A stretch of 64,000 nt of DNA from Bacteroidales bacterium (GTDB lineage Bacteria > Bacteroidota > Bacteroidia > Bacteroidales > UBA932), in the NCBI GenBank assembly GCA_017550655.1, contig JAFZOK010000013.1, forward strand, positions 124,001 to 188,000, read 5' to 3'. Under the pieces are notes generated by a model that had not been told where the DNA came from, made no database searches, and was given only the letters and a program-made list of their open reading frames with translations. A program made the translations under genes and the position numbers. Shown here piece by piece: positions 8,873 through 17,715 of this stretch; the stretch's first letter is position 1, and each line of letters begins with the position of its first letter.

Positions 8873-9502
8873 GTGAACGTAAAGAAGCATATATATAATG
8901 AATTTGCCGCCGGTTGTGCAAGGGTAAACGGCGGGTGCGTCGCTTATCACGGCGCTCTGCAATACTATGCCCTTCATACCCAGCAGTTCAACACAATTTA
9001 CCTGCATTCGGCCAAGCGCTTCCGCCCATTTGTCATCAACGGTGTTGCTTATGAATACCATCCGCTCAAGTTCACCTACAATATGGTTATCAGCAAGGAC
9101 CCAGACGGCAACCCATTTGCCGTAACCTCTCTCTCTCAGACAATTGTTGACTGCATCCGGCACATAGATTTAGCCGGCGGTTTGGAAGAATTGCTATATG
9201 CACTCTCCTCCATTTCCTGCGGACAGTTAAAGGAAAAAGACCTCCTTGTCTGCCTGGAAGCCTACGACAACGCATCTCTTTGGAGCAGGACAGGTTATCT
9301 TCTTTCTCTTTTTCAAAGCACCAACGGCATTAGCCAGCGCTTTCTGGACATCTGCCGCATCAAAGGCAGTGGCGTTAAAAACAAGATTGCCAGTTTCAAT
9401 AACGCCTTGGAGTATATATCCCAATGGAATTTATTTGTGCCTAAAAATCTGGGCAATATGATTACAAAAGGAACTGAATATGGGAACCAGGTCATATACT
9501 AA
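8873..9502 (+). CDS. abiEi: AbiEi-like antitoxin/regulator of a type IV toxin-antitoxin pair
   Basis: The 209-aa product resembles the C-terminal part of AbiEi proteins: a GG(C/I)xA-x-H/S-A-L pattern near residues 20-30 (GGCVAYHGAL), a beta-rich middle with YEYHPL, and a TSLSQTIVDC segment typical of the family. The usual N-terminal winged-helix appears short or missing. I place the start at the GTG at 8873, which coincides with the predicted transcription start; a TTG at 8858 in frame lies inside the promoter. The stop overlaps the downstream toxin gene by 23 bases. In known AbiE systems this partner represses the operon and neutralises the nucleotidyltransferase, giving phage-triggered abortive infection. 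Confidence 0.75.
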   Translation: MNVKKHIYNEFAAGCARVNGGCVAYHGALQYYALHTQQFNTIYLHSAKRFRPFVINGVAYEYHPLKFTYNMVISKDPDGNPFAVTSLSQTIVDCIRHIDLAGGLEELLYALSSISCGQLKEKDLLVCLEAYDNASLWSRTGYLLSLFQSTNGISQRFLDICRIKGSGVKNKIASFNNALEYISQWNLFVPKNLGNMITKGTEYGNQVIY

Positions 9503-10439
9503 AACAGAACTGAGCTCACTGATGGAGGCCACCGGTTATCCAATGGCTTCCATTGAGAAGACAATGCGCCTTCTTGATTTGCTCAAAGCTATTAATTCAA
9601 ACACCTTTTTGGGCGAAAACCTAGCATTAAAGGGCGGTACTGCTATCAATATCATCCACTATAGTGAAATCCCCAGGCTCAGTGTTGATTTAGATTTTGA
9701 TCTTGCCAGGAACACTCCTAAGGAGGAAATGCTGCAAGTTAAAGATGAGGTCTCTTCTCGAATCCGAGAGCTTACCGCTTCGTTAGGCTATTTCCTAAAT
9801 GACCCACGCCCTAACTACGCTATCCATCAGACGGAATTATTCTACCAAAGTGCAACAGGAAGCAGAGATAAAATCAAGCTGGATATCAACTGCCTGTCCC
9901 GCTGCCATATATTTGAGCCCGTTGTGCGGAAAGCTAAGAATCCCTTCCTTCCAGAAGACGTATTCCCTGTTAGAATGCTCTCCGAATATGAACTTTTCGG
10001 CGCCAAACTGAAAGCTCTGCTGGAGCGGAATACTCCCAGAGACATTTTTGATGCCTATACACTAGAACAGAAGGGATTATATCAAGATGAGGGCTCAATT
10101 GCATTAATACGCAAATGCTTAGCCTATTATCTTTCTCTGACCAGAGGCGTTGATATTGAAAAGGCTCTTGAAGCTATCCGAAACCGGCCCGTCCAAGACT
10201 TTAAGAAACAGTTGTTCCCAGTTCTGAAAACCGGATATGGCTTTGTGAACTGCAGCCTGATGTCATCAGAAGCCGTTAAAGGCGTTTCCCGCTTCCTGTC
10301 TTTCACAGAGAACGAGAACGCCTATCTGGAAGCTGCAAAATCAGGAACATACAATCCTAATCTCCTCTTCGATGACGCATTAGCAGAACGAGTCTCCGAT
10401 AATCCGGCTGCAAAGTTCTATATCACAAATGGCGCTTAA
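9480..10439 (+). CDS. abiEii: AbiEii/AbiGii nucleotidyltransferase toxin
   Basis: The 319-aa protein shows the DNA-polymerase-beta-like nucleotidyltransferase signature of AbiEii: KGGTAIN near residue 52-58, RLSVDLDFDL near 67-76 with the metal-binding acids, KLDIN near 132, and the family segment with GAKL, ALLERNTPRDIFD near 180-200. Members transfer nucleotides, reported for some relatives to be onto tRNA 3' ends, to stop growth after phage infection. It overlaps abiEi by 23 bases and should be translationally coupled. The protein looks intact and full length. Confidence 0.88.
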   Translation: MGTRSYTKTELSSLMEATGYPMASIEKTMRLLDLLKAINSNTFLGENLALKGGTAINIIHYSEIPRLSVDLDFDLARNTPKEEMLQVKDEVSSRIRELTASLGYFLNDPRPNYAIHQTELFYQSATGSRDKIKLDINCLSRCHIFEPVVRKAKNPFLPEDVFPVRMLSEYELFGAKLKALLERNTPRDIFDAYTLEQKGLYQDEGSIALIRKCLAYYLSLTRGVDIEKALEAIRNRPVQDFKKQLFPVLKTGYGFVNCSLMSSEAVKGVSRFLSFTENENAYLEAAKSGTYNPNLLFDDALAERVSDNPAAKFYITNGA

Positions 10440-10833
10440 TTGCTCAGCGATTGCTGCCTCTTTATTCCATTCTGACAACAATTCTTCTTTGCTCTGAAAG
10501 CAAGAGTTTTTTAGTTGCCTATCCTACCCTCAGAGGACTTCTCCGGAAACAAAAAACTTTTTTCCTGCGAAACTGCAAATTCTAGCAAATTATTCTGTCT
10601 ATATGTGTAGATTCACCTTTAATATGTCAAAGTTTCCAAGAAAAGTTTGCAATAGACCCAAGTACCGCAATAAAGAAACAAGCATAAACTCTTTGTTTCG
10701 TGATAAACTATCCAAAGGATAGGGGCAATACAATTGCCCAATAGAAGCTAATTTCATTTATAATTATTCAAAGTCGTATTATAAATATTAATTATGACTT
10801 ATCGTGCATTATTTGTAAATTTGTATTTGATAT
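10440..10833. other. Noncoding AT-rich gap between abiEii and the RiPP precursor
   Basis: About 390 bases without a credible gene on either strand. The AT content rises toward the right end. No clear terminator follows abiEii. A weak promoter for the precursor peptide lies at the right boundary (10816-10823). Confidence 0.6.
10816..10823 (+). promoter_or_regulatory. Possible -7 promoter element for the precursor peptide
   Basis: TAAATTTG fits the TAnnTTTG -7 consensus. No TTTG is found at the expected -33 distance. The ATG at 10834 lies only about 10 bases downstream, so the message would have almost no leader. Confidence 0.4.
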
Positions 10834-11031
10834 ATGTTAACACCGAAAGGGGCATTTCTGCGAAGCCTTATGAGCAGAGTAATGAAAGTTATGCTTAAAA
10901 ATCATTCTGAGAATTTCAGCTCTTTTTTCTTTAAGAAAGCTGATTCGAAGCAGATTGTTTTGCCTAGCTCCGCTTGCCAAGGTGGCGGAGGGTGCTATCA
11001 GTGCAAATGTGCTCCAAGGAAGAAAGTCTAA
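10834..11031 (+). CDS. Candidate RiPP precursor peptide, Cys-rich C-terminus
   Basis: This 65-aa frame sits directly upstream of a radical SAM/SPASM gene. The N-terminal 45 residues are basic and could be a leader; the C-terminal part is a plausible core with Cys at 48, 54, 57 and 59 around a Gly-rich run (CQGGGGC then YQCKC), ending APRKKV. Cys residues next to Gly/small residues are typical of peptides given thioether or related crosslinks by radical SAM enzymes. Alternative starts are the Met at 13, 17 or 20 of this frame; no strong ribosome binding site decides. A hairpin with a T tract follows at 11041. I do not recognise a named precursor family, so the product class is open. Confidence 0.65.
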   Translation: MLTPKGAFLRSLMSRVMKVMLKNHSENFSSFFFKKADSKQIVLPSSACQGGGGCYQCKCAPRKKV

Positions 11032-11040
11032 CTAAATTAC

Positions 11041-11065
11041 GGGGAGGCTTTTCTCCCCTTTTTTT
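11041..11065 (+). terminator. Hairpin with T tract between precursor and radical SAM gene
   Basis: GGGGAG at 11041-11046 pairs with CTCCCC at 11053-11058 over a six-base loop and is followed by seven Ts (11059-11065). The radical SAM ATG is at 11069. It looks like an intrinsic terminator that is partly read through, giving more precursor than enzyme. Confidence 0.75.
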
Positions 11066-11068
11066 ATA

Positions 11069-12367
11069 ATGTACCATCTTAATCCTTTTATCCACATATT
11101 CAAGCGGAAAGGCAAAATTGCGCTATATAACGCGCTAACTCTCAGTACGTTATACTTAAAGAAGGCCGACTATGACAGCATCTCATTCTCTAACCCGGCG
11201 AAAGAGCTACTAGATAATGAGTTTGTAGTTGGCCCGGATTTCGATTCACTAAATTATCTATCAGAGCATAAACCTAAAGAACTAACAGACGAGCTCTCTG
11301 TTGCTTATTTTCTACTGACATCTGGATGTAACCTCCGTTGTCGGTATTGTTTCGTTGAGACTAGGATGAATAATCATAAGACATCAGTAATGTCAGAAGA
11401 AACGGCCGAGGCTGGACTTAGAATGCTTCAGATGAATATTCCAAAGGACGCCACTCTAGTATTTTATGGCGGAGAACCATTTCTCAATTTCTCCGTCATG
11501 CAGTATATTGTTAGAAGATGCCGAGAGTTGGAGTTAGATGCTCATTTTGTCGTAGTAACAAATGGGCTCTTAATCACTCCTGAAATAGCCTCCTATCTTG
11601 CGGACAACAAATTCGAAGTAGGAATAAGTCTGGATGGTGAAAAAGGCATAAACGATTCCATGCGAGTGGATTATGAGAACCAAGGTTCTTTTGACGAGAT
11701 TGAGAAAGCCATAACCATATTAATGGATAAGGGTATTGTCCCCAGTATTAGTTGCACTCTATCAAAGCATAATTGGGAGAATCCTGGGAATATCATAAAC
11801 TTAATCAAGAAATACCAACTTCCAGGCTTTGGATATAATCTGCCCGCAATAAATGGGAATATTCGATTCTCTAAGGAAGAACGCGCTATCTTGATTAAGC
11901 ATTTGATTGAGGCTGAAACCGAAGTGGTTAAGCATCGGTTAATAGAAGACAAAGTTGTGGACAGGAGGCTAAAATCCTTTGTGGAACACCATAGCTGGCT
12001 GAAAGATTGTGCTGCTTATGGGCAGCAATTTGTCATCACACCAAAGGGGAAAGTTGGTGTATGTCATGGATTATGGCCAGATGAAACAAATGGAGAATCT
12101 AAGACATACTACAGCGTGGATGTTACATATGATAAACCATTACGTGAACATCCAGATTGGAAAGAGTGGTTTAATAGAACACCATATAATATGCCTGAGT
12201 GTTGGTCCTGCCCTAGTATTGCACTATGTGGTGGTGGCTGTGCAAAGAACTCTCTTCTGACAAAATCCAATATCTGGAACAAAGACGAAGATATTTGTCA
12301 GCTAATGGAACAGCTCCTACCTTGGACAATTTGGACTTATTATGATTTAACTAAAAACGCATATTAG
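11069..12367 (+). CDS. Radical SAM/SPASM peptide maturase
   Basis: The 432-aa enzyme has the radical SAM cluster motif CxxxCxxC at C87, C91 and C94, followed by a GGEP motif near 134-137 that binds SAM in the family. The C-terminal region has SPASM-type cysteines at about C317, C378, C381, C387, C391 and C410, which should hold auxiliary iron-sulfur clusters. The N-terminal 70 residues may bind the leader of the precursor. SPASM enzymes of this size next to a Cys-rich small peptide usually install thioether, C-C or similar crosslinks. The start at 11069 has no ribosome binding site and sits 3 bases after the terminator T tract, consistent with low expression. No transporter or protease is seen next to it. 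Confidence 0.85.
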   Translation: MYHLNPFIHIFKRKGKIALYNALTLSTLYLKKADYDSISFSNPAKELLDNEFVVGPDFDSLNYLSEHKPKELTDELSVAYFLLTSGCNLRCRYCFVETRMNNHKTSVMSEETAEAGLRMLQMNIPKDATLVFYGGEPFLNFSVMQYIVRRCRELELDAHFVVVTNGLLITPEIASYLADNKFEVGISLDGEKGINDSMRVDYENQGSFDEIEKAITILMDKGIVPSISCTLSKHNWENPGNIINLIKKYQLPGFGYNLPAINGNIRFSKEERAILIKHLIEAETEVVKHRLIEDKVVDRRLKSFVEHHSWLKDCAAYGQQFVITPKGKVGVCHGLWPDETNGESKTYYSVDVTYDKPLREHPDWKEWFNRTPYNMPECWSCPSIALCGGGCAKNSLLTKSNIWNKDEDICQLMEQLLPWTIWTYYDLTKNAY

Positions 12368-12418
12368 TAGTTAGATGTAACAACTCATTATAAACATATA
12401 AAGAATTATTGAAGATAT

Positions 12419-13156
12419 ATGGCAAGGCTTGGAAGAGATTACGAAGATGACCCAACCCCATGGGGAGATTATGTTGTTTTTTCTGATGAAGGCAAGAGGC
12501 TCAGAAAGTTTCCAGACAACGATGATGGCCGGGCTCAAGCAGAAGCTTATTATCATGAGGTTCAGCAACTAGATAATCAGAAGAAAATAATCACTCAAAA
12601 CCAAGAAATTATCGAGGCCAATAAACGATCTCCCATTTATCGCACACCCGCCCCGTACATAGATCCAGAGTACCTTGAGTGGAAGAGGGTAAAGGAAAAA
12701 CGCCTCGCTCAAGAACAGGTGGAGAAGAAAAAGATAAGGAAAGTTCGTCGAGCTATAATCCCTGCTGGTTATGTTGATTTAGGGTTGCCAAGCGGGACCT
12801 TATGGAAAGCAACAAACGAAAGCGGTTTCTTTACATATAGTGAAGCCAAAAAACTTTTCGGCGAAAAACTGCCTTCAAAATCACAATGGGAAGAATTGAA
12901 AAATTCTTGTAGATGGGAATGGACGGAGGGCAGCTATAAAGTTATAGGGAAAGGAGGTCGTTATATTTTTCTTCCGGCTGCGGGCTGGCGCTACTCAGAC
13001 GGCAGTGTCAGCGGAGTGGGCTCCACTGGCCGCTATTGGTCTTCAACACCGAATGGCCCACTCTACGCCTGGATCCTCTACTTCAATTCTAGTGAAGTGC
13101 GCCTTTACGACCACGTCCGAAGCCTCGGTCGTTCCGTCCGAATAGTCATAGATTAA
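12419..13156 (+). CDS. Protein with C-terminal FISUMP / C-type-lectin-like domain
   Basis: The 245-aa product has no signal peptide. Residues 1-115 are charged and partly coiled coil (Gln/Glu/Lys-rich at about 45-110). From about 118 it follows the Bacteroidales version of the Fibrobacter succinogenes major domain: YVDLGLPSGTLW, LPSKSQWEEL, FLPAAGWR, GRYWSST and a final GRSVRIV. This fold is related to formylglycine-generating-enzyme/C-type lectins used as diversified targets in retroelements. The last 150 bases are more GC-rich than the first part of the gene and many codons in the terminal 40 residues end in C or T. It follows the radical SAM gene by 51 bases, so it may be a passenger of the same block; a role in peptide binding or export is speculative. 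Confidence 0.7.
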   Translation: MARLGRDYEDDPTPWGDYVVFSDEGKRLRKFPDNDDGRAQAEAYYHEVQQLDNQKKIITQNQEIIEANKRSPIYRTPAPYIDPEYLEWKRVKEKRLAQEQVEKKKIRKVRRAIIPAGYVDLGLPSGTLWKATNESGFFTYSEAKKLFGEKLPSKSQWEELKNSCRWEWTEGSYKVIGKGGRYIFLPAAGWRYSDGSVSGVGSTGRYWSSTPNGPLYAWILYFNSSEVRLYDHVRSLGRSVRIVID

Positions 13157-13388
13157 TGATTGCCCTCACAAGTGGACATTCAGATGATATTGAATAACTG
13201 TTTGTCTATCCGAACAAAGGCCGACAGACAAATATACAGGGTTGGATTCGGCAGGAGTGGGTAATTTTCGGAAAACAGATAGTTTTTCCTAAAACCTAAA
13301 AAGTATATTCTTATTACCATAATAATATTTCTTTTATTTATCTGCACTTTTATAGACAGGTTTTTATTTCTGGGCTGACTATTTGTTG

Positions 13389-13396
13389 TATATTTG
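13389..13396 (+). promoter_or_regulatory. -7 promoter element for the esterase gene
   Basis: TATATTTG matches the TAnnTTTG consensus. Predicted leader is about 24 bases to the ATG at 13425. The -33 element is weak. Confidence 0.45.
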
Positions 13397-13424
13397 TGTA
13401 GAAACAGACTTTTTTATCGCGATT

Positions 13425-14282
13425 ATGAAAAAATATTTTCTCTCTTTGATTGTGCTGGTGGCATTCTCTGTTTTTGCGAATGCCAGCAAGGTGGTAACGG
13501 ACAGCATCTATTCTAAAAACCTGAACTGCTGGCAAAAATATAATGTATACATTCCAACAGGATTTGAAAAGTCAGAGAAGCAATATCCTGTGGTTTACCT
13601 GCTTCACGGCCTGTACGGAGCTTATGATAACTGGGCTAAGCAAGGCGGTATGAAACTGGTTATAGATGAGCTGATTGGATCGGGAGAAGCAGATGAAATG
13701 GTTATAATTATGCCTAATGCAGGAGATTCAGACGTAAGAAACTACCAGAACGGCTATTTCAACGTGGTAGACTGGCCTTACGAGGACTTCTTCTTCAACG
13801 AATTGCTTCCGGCTGCCGAGAAGAAATACAGGGTTATCGGCGACAAGGAGCACCGCGCCATTATGGGACTTTCAATGGGCGGTGGCGGTTCTGTGGTCTA
13901 TTCCCAGAGACATCCGGATATGTTCTCTTCCTGCTATGCAATGAGCGCCTGGCTAGACAACAAAATGGGCGAGGTTGGAGGAAACAACCAGAAGAAAGAC
14001 AAGCTCTACATAGTCTGTGAAAGCGTTGCCGAACATTCCGCAATCAACTTTGTTGAGAAGGCAGATGATGCAACTATTGCAAAGCTCAGGACAGTGAAAT
14101 GGTTCATAGACTGTGGAGACGATGACTTCTTGATGGATCTTTCCGTACTGCTTTACCAGAAGATGAGAGACAAGAAAATCAAGGCAGAACTGAGAATCCG
14201 CAACGGCGTGCACAACTGGGAATATTGGCATACTGCACTCAGGATGGCCCTTCCGTTTGCTTCCAGGAATTTTGCCAAGTAG
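13425..14282 (+). CDS. Secreted esterase of the alpha/beta-hydrolase (esterase D/Ag85-like) family
   Basis: The 285-aa product starts with a signal peptide (MKKY, a hydrophobic core to about residue 17, then a small-residue cleavage region). Mature sequence shows LLHG near 58-61 (oxyanion region), the nucleophile elbow GLSMGG near 145-150, and a late His in NGVHNWEYW near 262. The family hydrolyses acyl or feruloyl esters or simple carboxylates in the periplasm. The ATG at 13425 is chosen over an upstream one at 13383 because it gives the signal peptide and lies after the promoter. It converges on rplQ with a shared terminator between. Confidence 0.85.
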   Translation: MKKYFLSLIVLVAFSVFANASKVVTDSIYSKNLNCWQKYNVYIPTGFEKSEKQYPVVYLLHGLYGAYDNWAKQGGMKLVIDELIGSGEADEMVIIMPNAGDSDVRNYQNGYFNVVDWPYEDFFFNELLPAAEKKYRVIGDKEHRAIMGLSMGGGGSVVYSQRHPDMFSSCYAMSAWLDNKMGEVGGNNQKKDKLYIVCESVAEHSAINFVEKADDATIAKLRTVKWFIDCGDDDFLMDLSVLLYQKMRDKKIKAELRIRNGVHNWEYWHTALRMALPFASRNFAK

Positions 14283-14299
14283 TTTTTGGGGTATGATAC

Positions 14300-14332
14300 A
14301 AAAAGCCGCAACCTTTCGATTGCGGCTTTTTT
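14300..14332. terminator. Bidirectional terminator between esterase and rplQ
   Basis: A 12-base perfect stem (arms at 14300-14311 and 14320-14331, GC core GCCGC) with an A tract on the left and a T tract on the right, so it can stop transcription from both the esterase and the ribosomal operon. Confidence 0.9.
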
Positions 14333-14365
14333 CGTAGGTCAGGTTTTATGACCTTCTTGGAGCGC

Positions 14366-14839
14366 TTACTCAGCCTTTGGCTCCTCTTTAGGCTCCTCAG
14401 CCTTTGGAGCGGCCTTCTTTGCGCGGCTTCTTCTTGTGGAAGCCTTCTTCTCAGCCTTAACCTCCTTCTCAACGGGAGCAGCGGAGAAATCAACCAGCTC
14501 GATGTAAGCCATATCGGCAGCGTCGCCGGCACGGAAGCCTGTCTTCAGGATACGGGTGTATCCGCCTGGACGGTCTGCAACCTTAGGGGCAACTGTACGG
14601 AAGAGCTCGGTAACTGCCTCTTTCTGCTTGAGGTAGCTGAATACGACACGGCGGTTTGCCGTAGTGTCGTTCTTGCTCTTTGTGATCAGCGGCTCAACAT
14701 ACTCCCTCAAAGACTTAGCCTTTGCAAGTGTTGTCTCTATGTGCTTGTTCAGTATGAGTGAAGAAGCCATGTTGGAGAGCATAGCCTTACGGTGACCGCT
14801 CTGGCGTCCAAGATGATTTACTGCTTTATTGTGTCTCAT
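14366..14839 (-). CDS. rplQ: 50S ribosomal protein L17
   Basis: 157 aa. The first 115 residues are a standard L17, starting MRHNKAV and containing the [10 protein letters not shown] helix. The last 40 residues are a Lys/Ala/Glu/Pro-rich tail typical of Bacteroidetes L17. It lies 8 bases after rpoA as last gene of the alpha operon and ends before the bidirectional terminator at 14300. L17 sits near the peptide exit tunnel of the large subunit. Confidence 0.97.
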   Translation of the reverse strand: MRHNKAVNHLGRQSGHRKAMLSNMASSLILNKHIETTLAKAKSLREYVEPLITKSKNDTTANRRVVFSYLKQKEAVTELFRTVAPKVADRPGGYTRILKTGFRAGDAADMAYIELVDFSAAPVEKEVKAEKKASTRRSRAKKAAPKAEEPKEEPKAE

Positions 14840-14847
14840 TTCTCAAT

Positions 14848-15837
14848 CTATTTTTCGATGTTATACTTGCTGATGTCCATTCCGAAGTGCAGGCCGTGCT
14901 TTTCAACCAAAGCCTCGATTTCTGTCATGGACTTCTTTCCGAAGTTGCGGAACTTCATAAGTTCGCTCTTCTGGTGAGATACGAGGTCTGCGAAAGTCTC
15001 GATATCGGCTGCCTTGAGGCAGTTGATAGCCCTGACGCTCAGATCCTGATCGGTGAGCTTGTTGTTCAGAAGCTGACGCATTCTCATATCGTCCTCGTTG
15101 AGAGCAGGATCGTCGTTCTTACCAGGATCGTCGATCTCTATCTTGTCCTCTGAGAAGAGCATGAAGTGATATATCAGAATCTTTGCGGCCTCCAGAAGGG
15201 CATCCTTAGGGTTGATGCTTCCGTCTGTGGTGATTTCAAGGGAGAGACTCTCATAATCTGTCTTCTGTGCAATACGGCAAGGAGCCACCACATACTTGAC
15301 ATTGATTATCGGAGTGAAGATGGAATCTATTGCGATAGTTCCAAGAGGAGCGTTCTCCACCTTGTTTTCCTCTGCAGGCACCCAACCCCTTCCCTTTCCG
15401 ATGGTAAGGGTGATGACCAGTTTCACGGATTCCTCCATGGAGCAGATGTGCTGCTCTGGATTCAGAACCTTGAATGCAGAAAGTTTCTTGGATATATCAT
15501 CGGCGGTAAACTCTTTCTTACCCCCAATCGTAAATGTCACGGCTTCGCCTTCTTCTGTCTCGATCATCCTCTTGAACCTTACTTTCTTCAGGTTGAGGAT
15601 AATATCGATCACACCCTCGATAACGCCGGGGATGGTGGCAAACTCGTGGTCTACGCCCTCAATCTTTACGGAAGTGATTGCAAAGCCTTCGAGGGAGGAG
15701 AGCAGTACTCTTCTGAGCGCGTTGCCAATGGTGATGCCGTATCTTGGCTCGAGAGGTTTGAACTCGAACTTTCCTACGGTATCCGTAGACTCAAGCACCA
15801 GAAGCTTTTCGGGTTTTTGAAATGCTAATATCGCCAT
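14848..15837 (-). CDS. rpoA: DNA-directed RNA polymerase alpha subunit
   Basis: 329 aa. The N-terminal domain contains [10 protein letters not shown] near 39-48, which mediates dimerisation and beta/beta-prime assembly. The C-terminal domain (about 250-320) has the helix-hairpin-helix pattern ending in GKKSMTEIE, which contacts UP elements and regulators. It lies between rpsD and rplQ as usual. No frameshift or missing segment is seen. No strong Shine-Dalgarno sequence precedes the ATG. Confidence 0.98.
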   Translation of the reverse strand: MAILAFQKPEKLLVLESTDTVGKFEFKPLEPRYGITIGNALRRVLLSSLEGFAITSVKIEGVDHEFATIPGVIEGVIDIILNLKKVRFKRMIETEEGEAVTFTIGGKKEFTADDISKKLSAFKVLNPEQHICSMEESVKLVITLTIGKGRGWVPAEENKVENAPLGTIAIDSIFTPIINVKYVVAPCRIAQKTDYESLSLEITTDGSINPKDALLEAAKILIYHFMLFSEDKIEIDDPGKNDDPALNEDDMRMRQLLNNKLTDQDLSVRAINCLKAADIETFADLVSHQKSELMKFRNFGKKSMTEIEALVEKHGLHFGMDISKYNIEK

Positions 15838-15848
15838 ATTTTCAGTTT

Positions 15849-16469
15849 TTATTTAGAGTAGAGTTCGACGATGAGCTGCTCGTTGATGTTCTCAGGAATC
15901 TCGGTTCTGTCAGGCAGGTTGAGGAACTTGCCTTCCAGCTTCTCAGGATTCCACTCGAGCCAGGAGTAATGTGCTGGAGATGAAGCCAGGGATGCCTGTA
16001 CAACCTCAAGGCTCTTGGATCTCTCTCTTACTCCGACGATATCGCCTGGCTTAACGTGAGCGGAAGGAATACCCATAACATTGCCGTTGAGGACAATGTG
16101 ACGGTGGCTCACCAGCTGGCGGGCAGCTGCTCTTGTAGGAGCGATTCCGAGGCGGTAAACGATGTTGTCAAGTCTTGACTCGAGGAGCATGATTAGGTTT
16201 TCACCCTTGACTCCCTTCATTCTTGAAGCCTCGGTATAAAGGTTACGGAACTGTCTCTCGAGAACGCCGTAGGTGTACTTTACCTTCTCTTTCTCCTTCA
16301 ACTGAGTACCGTACTCTGATACTTTCTTTCTCTTCTTTGCGGCACCGTGCTGGCCTGAAGGGTAGTTCTTGTTATCCCTTACCCTCTTTTCATAAGCCTT
16401 GTCAGGTCCATAAATCGGCTCGCCGAACTTGCGGGCGATTTTTGTCTGTGGTCCAGTATATCTAGCCAT
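15849..16469 (-). CDS. rpsD: 30S ribosomal protein S4
   Basis: 206 aa, starting MARYTGP, with the S4 RNA-binding domain containing [12 protein letters not shown] near 110-121 and [10 protein letters not shown] near 125-134. The N-terminal zinc-type cysteines found in some S4 proteins are absent. S4 is a primary 16S rRNA binder and in many bacteria represses its own operon. Located 11 bases before rpoA and 20 bases after rpsK. Confidence 0.97.
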   Translation of the reverse strand: MARYTGPQTKIARKFGEPIYGPDKAYEKRVRDNKNYPSGQHGAAKKRKKVSEYGTQLKEKEKVKYTYGVLERQFRNLYTEASRMKGVKGENLIMLLESRLDNIVYRLGIAPTRAAARQLVSHRHIVLNGNVMGIPSAHVKPGDIVGVRERSKSLEVVQASLASSPAHYSWLEWNPEKLEGKFLNLPDRTEIPENINEQLIVELYSK

Positions 16470-16489
16470 ATTCTTATACGATTAATCAG

Positions 16490-16879
16490 TTAAACTCTGC
16501 GGCGGCCCTTTGGACGGCAACCATTGTGAGGAAGCGGAGTAACATCGATGATCTCGGTTACCTCGATACCTGCATTGTGAATAGCCCTGATGGCGGACTC
16601 GCGGCCAGCGCCAGGACCCTTAACATAAGCCTTAACCTTGTGCAGTCCTGCGTCAACAGCAACCTTTGCACAATCTTCTGCAGCTACCTGAGCTGCGTAA
16701 GGAGTGTTCTTCTTGGATCCTCTGAAGCCCATCTTTCCGGCTGAGGACCAGCTGATAACCTGACCCTTTGAGTTGGTCAGGGTTACTATAACGTTGTTGA
16801 ATGTAGAAGAGATATGGGCCTGACCCACTGCATCTACCTTTACAACTCTCTTTCTGTTTGATACTACTTTCTTTGCCAT
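16490..16879 (-). CDS. rpsK: 30S ribosomal protein S11
   Basis: 129 aa with the S11 signatures [14 protein letters not shown] and a C-terminal PHNGCRP(K)GRRRV. It lines the mRNA exit platform. A strong GGGAGGA lies 8 bases before the start (16888-16894 on the plus strand), which is notable for this phylum. Confidence 0.97.
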   Translation of the reverse strand: MAKKVVSNRKRVVKVDAVGQAHISSTFNNVIVTLTNSKGQVISWSSAGKMGFRGSKKNTPYAAQVAAEDCAKVAVDAGLHKVKAYVKGPGAGRESAIRAIHNAGIEVTEIIDVTPLPHNGCRPKGRRRV

Positions 16880-16895
16880 AATCTAAGTCCTCCCA

Positions 16896-17273
16896 TTATT
16901 TGGTTGCCTTCTTCTTGTTAGCAACAGTCTTTTTCTTTCCCTTGCGGGTACGGGCGTTGTTCTTAGTGCTTTGCCCTCTTACAGGCAGACCCAGTCTATG
17001 ACGGATACCTCTGTAACAACCGATATCCATAAGACGCTTGATGTTCAGCTGAGTGGCGGTACGGAGCTCGCCCTCAATCTTATACTCGTCTGCAATCGTC
17101 TTTCTTATTGCAGCAATCTGGTCATCTGTCCAATCCTGCACCTTGATGTTGCGGTCAATGCCGTTGCGGTCAAGGATTTTTTGGGCAGAGCTGCGACCAA
17201 TTCCGAAGATATAGGTAAGACCTATCTCTCCCCTTTTGTTTTTTGGTAAATCTACACCGGCTATACGTGCCAT
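16896..17273 (-). CDS. rpsM: 30S ribosomal protein S13
   Basis: 125 aa, starting [10 protein letters not shown], with the helix-two-turn-helix near 14-30 and [14 protein letters not shown] near 90-103, ending in a basic tail that reaches the A and P sites. Begins the alpha operon cluster after rpmJ, with a 62-base gap between them. Confidence 0.97.
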   Translation of the reverse strand: MARIAGVDLPKNKRGEIGLTYIFGIGRSSAQKILDRNGIDRNIKVQDWTDDQIAAIRKTIADEYKIEGELRTATQLNIKRLMDIGCYRGIRHRLGLPVRGQSTKNNARTRKGKKKTVANKKKATK

Positions 17274-17335
17274 ATTCTATTGATTGGTTTGATTTGATAA
17301 ATTATTATCTGTTTTACAATCCTTTACAGGGATTA

Positions 17336-17452
17336 TTATCCCTGACGCATCTTGAACTTAGGGTTCTTCTTGCAGATGATGTAAACGCGTCCCTTGCGTC
17401 TTACGATCTTGCAATCTTCACTGCGCTTTTTTACTGAAGCTTTGACTTTCAT
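17336..17452 (-). CDS. rpmJ: 50S ribosomal protein L36 (zinc-free form)
   Basis: A 38-aa protein, [15 protein letters not shown] at the start and KFKMRQG at the end. Only two of the zinc ligands remain: the first Cys of the CxxC pair is replaced and the final His is Phe, so this is the C-minus type that does not need zinc. It lies between infA (43 bases) and rpsM (62 bases), its standard place. Confidence 0.95.
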   Translation of the reverse strand: MKVKASVKKRSEDCKIVRRKGRVYIICKKNPKFKMRQG

Positions 17453-17495
17453 TGTATCTTGATTTTTTTGATTTATTCCTTATAAGCCGATCACA

Positions 17496-17714
17496 TTATT
17501 TGTACCTGAAGGATATACGGCCTTTTGTCAGGTCGTATGGAGACATCTCCACCTTTACCCTGTCGCCCGGAAGAATCTTGATGTAGTGCATCCTCATCTT
17601 GCCGGAGATGTGGGCGAGAATTACCGGACCGTTGTCCAGTTCCACCTTGAACATTGCGTTGGACAGAGCTTCCAGTATTACGCCGTCCCTTTCAATAGCT
17701 TCTTGTTTTGCCAT
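17496..17714 (-). CDS. infA: Translation initiation factor IF-1
   Basis: 72 aa with a single OB fold: [13 protein letters not shown] at the N-terminus, [11 protein letters not shown] in the middle and [11 protein letters not shown] at the end. It occupies the A site during initiation. Only one base separates it from map, so they are co-translated; it precedes rpmJ as in most bacteria. Confidence 0.97.
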   Translation of the reverse strand: MAKQEAIERDGVILEALSNAMFKVELDNGPVILAHISGKMRMHYIKILPGDRVKVEMSPYDLTKGRISFRYK

Positions 17715-17715
17715 A

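Noticed and set aside
13157-13424. DGR template repeat downstream of the FISUMP-like gene
   Set aside because: The 268 bases contain no near copy of the variable region and no reverse transcriptase follows.
15166-15828. 220-codon antisense frame over rpoA
   Set aside because: rpoA is certain; the antisense frame follows from its codon use.
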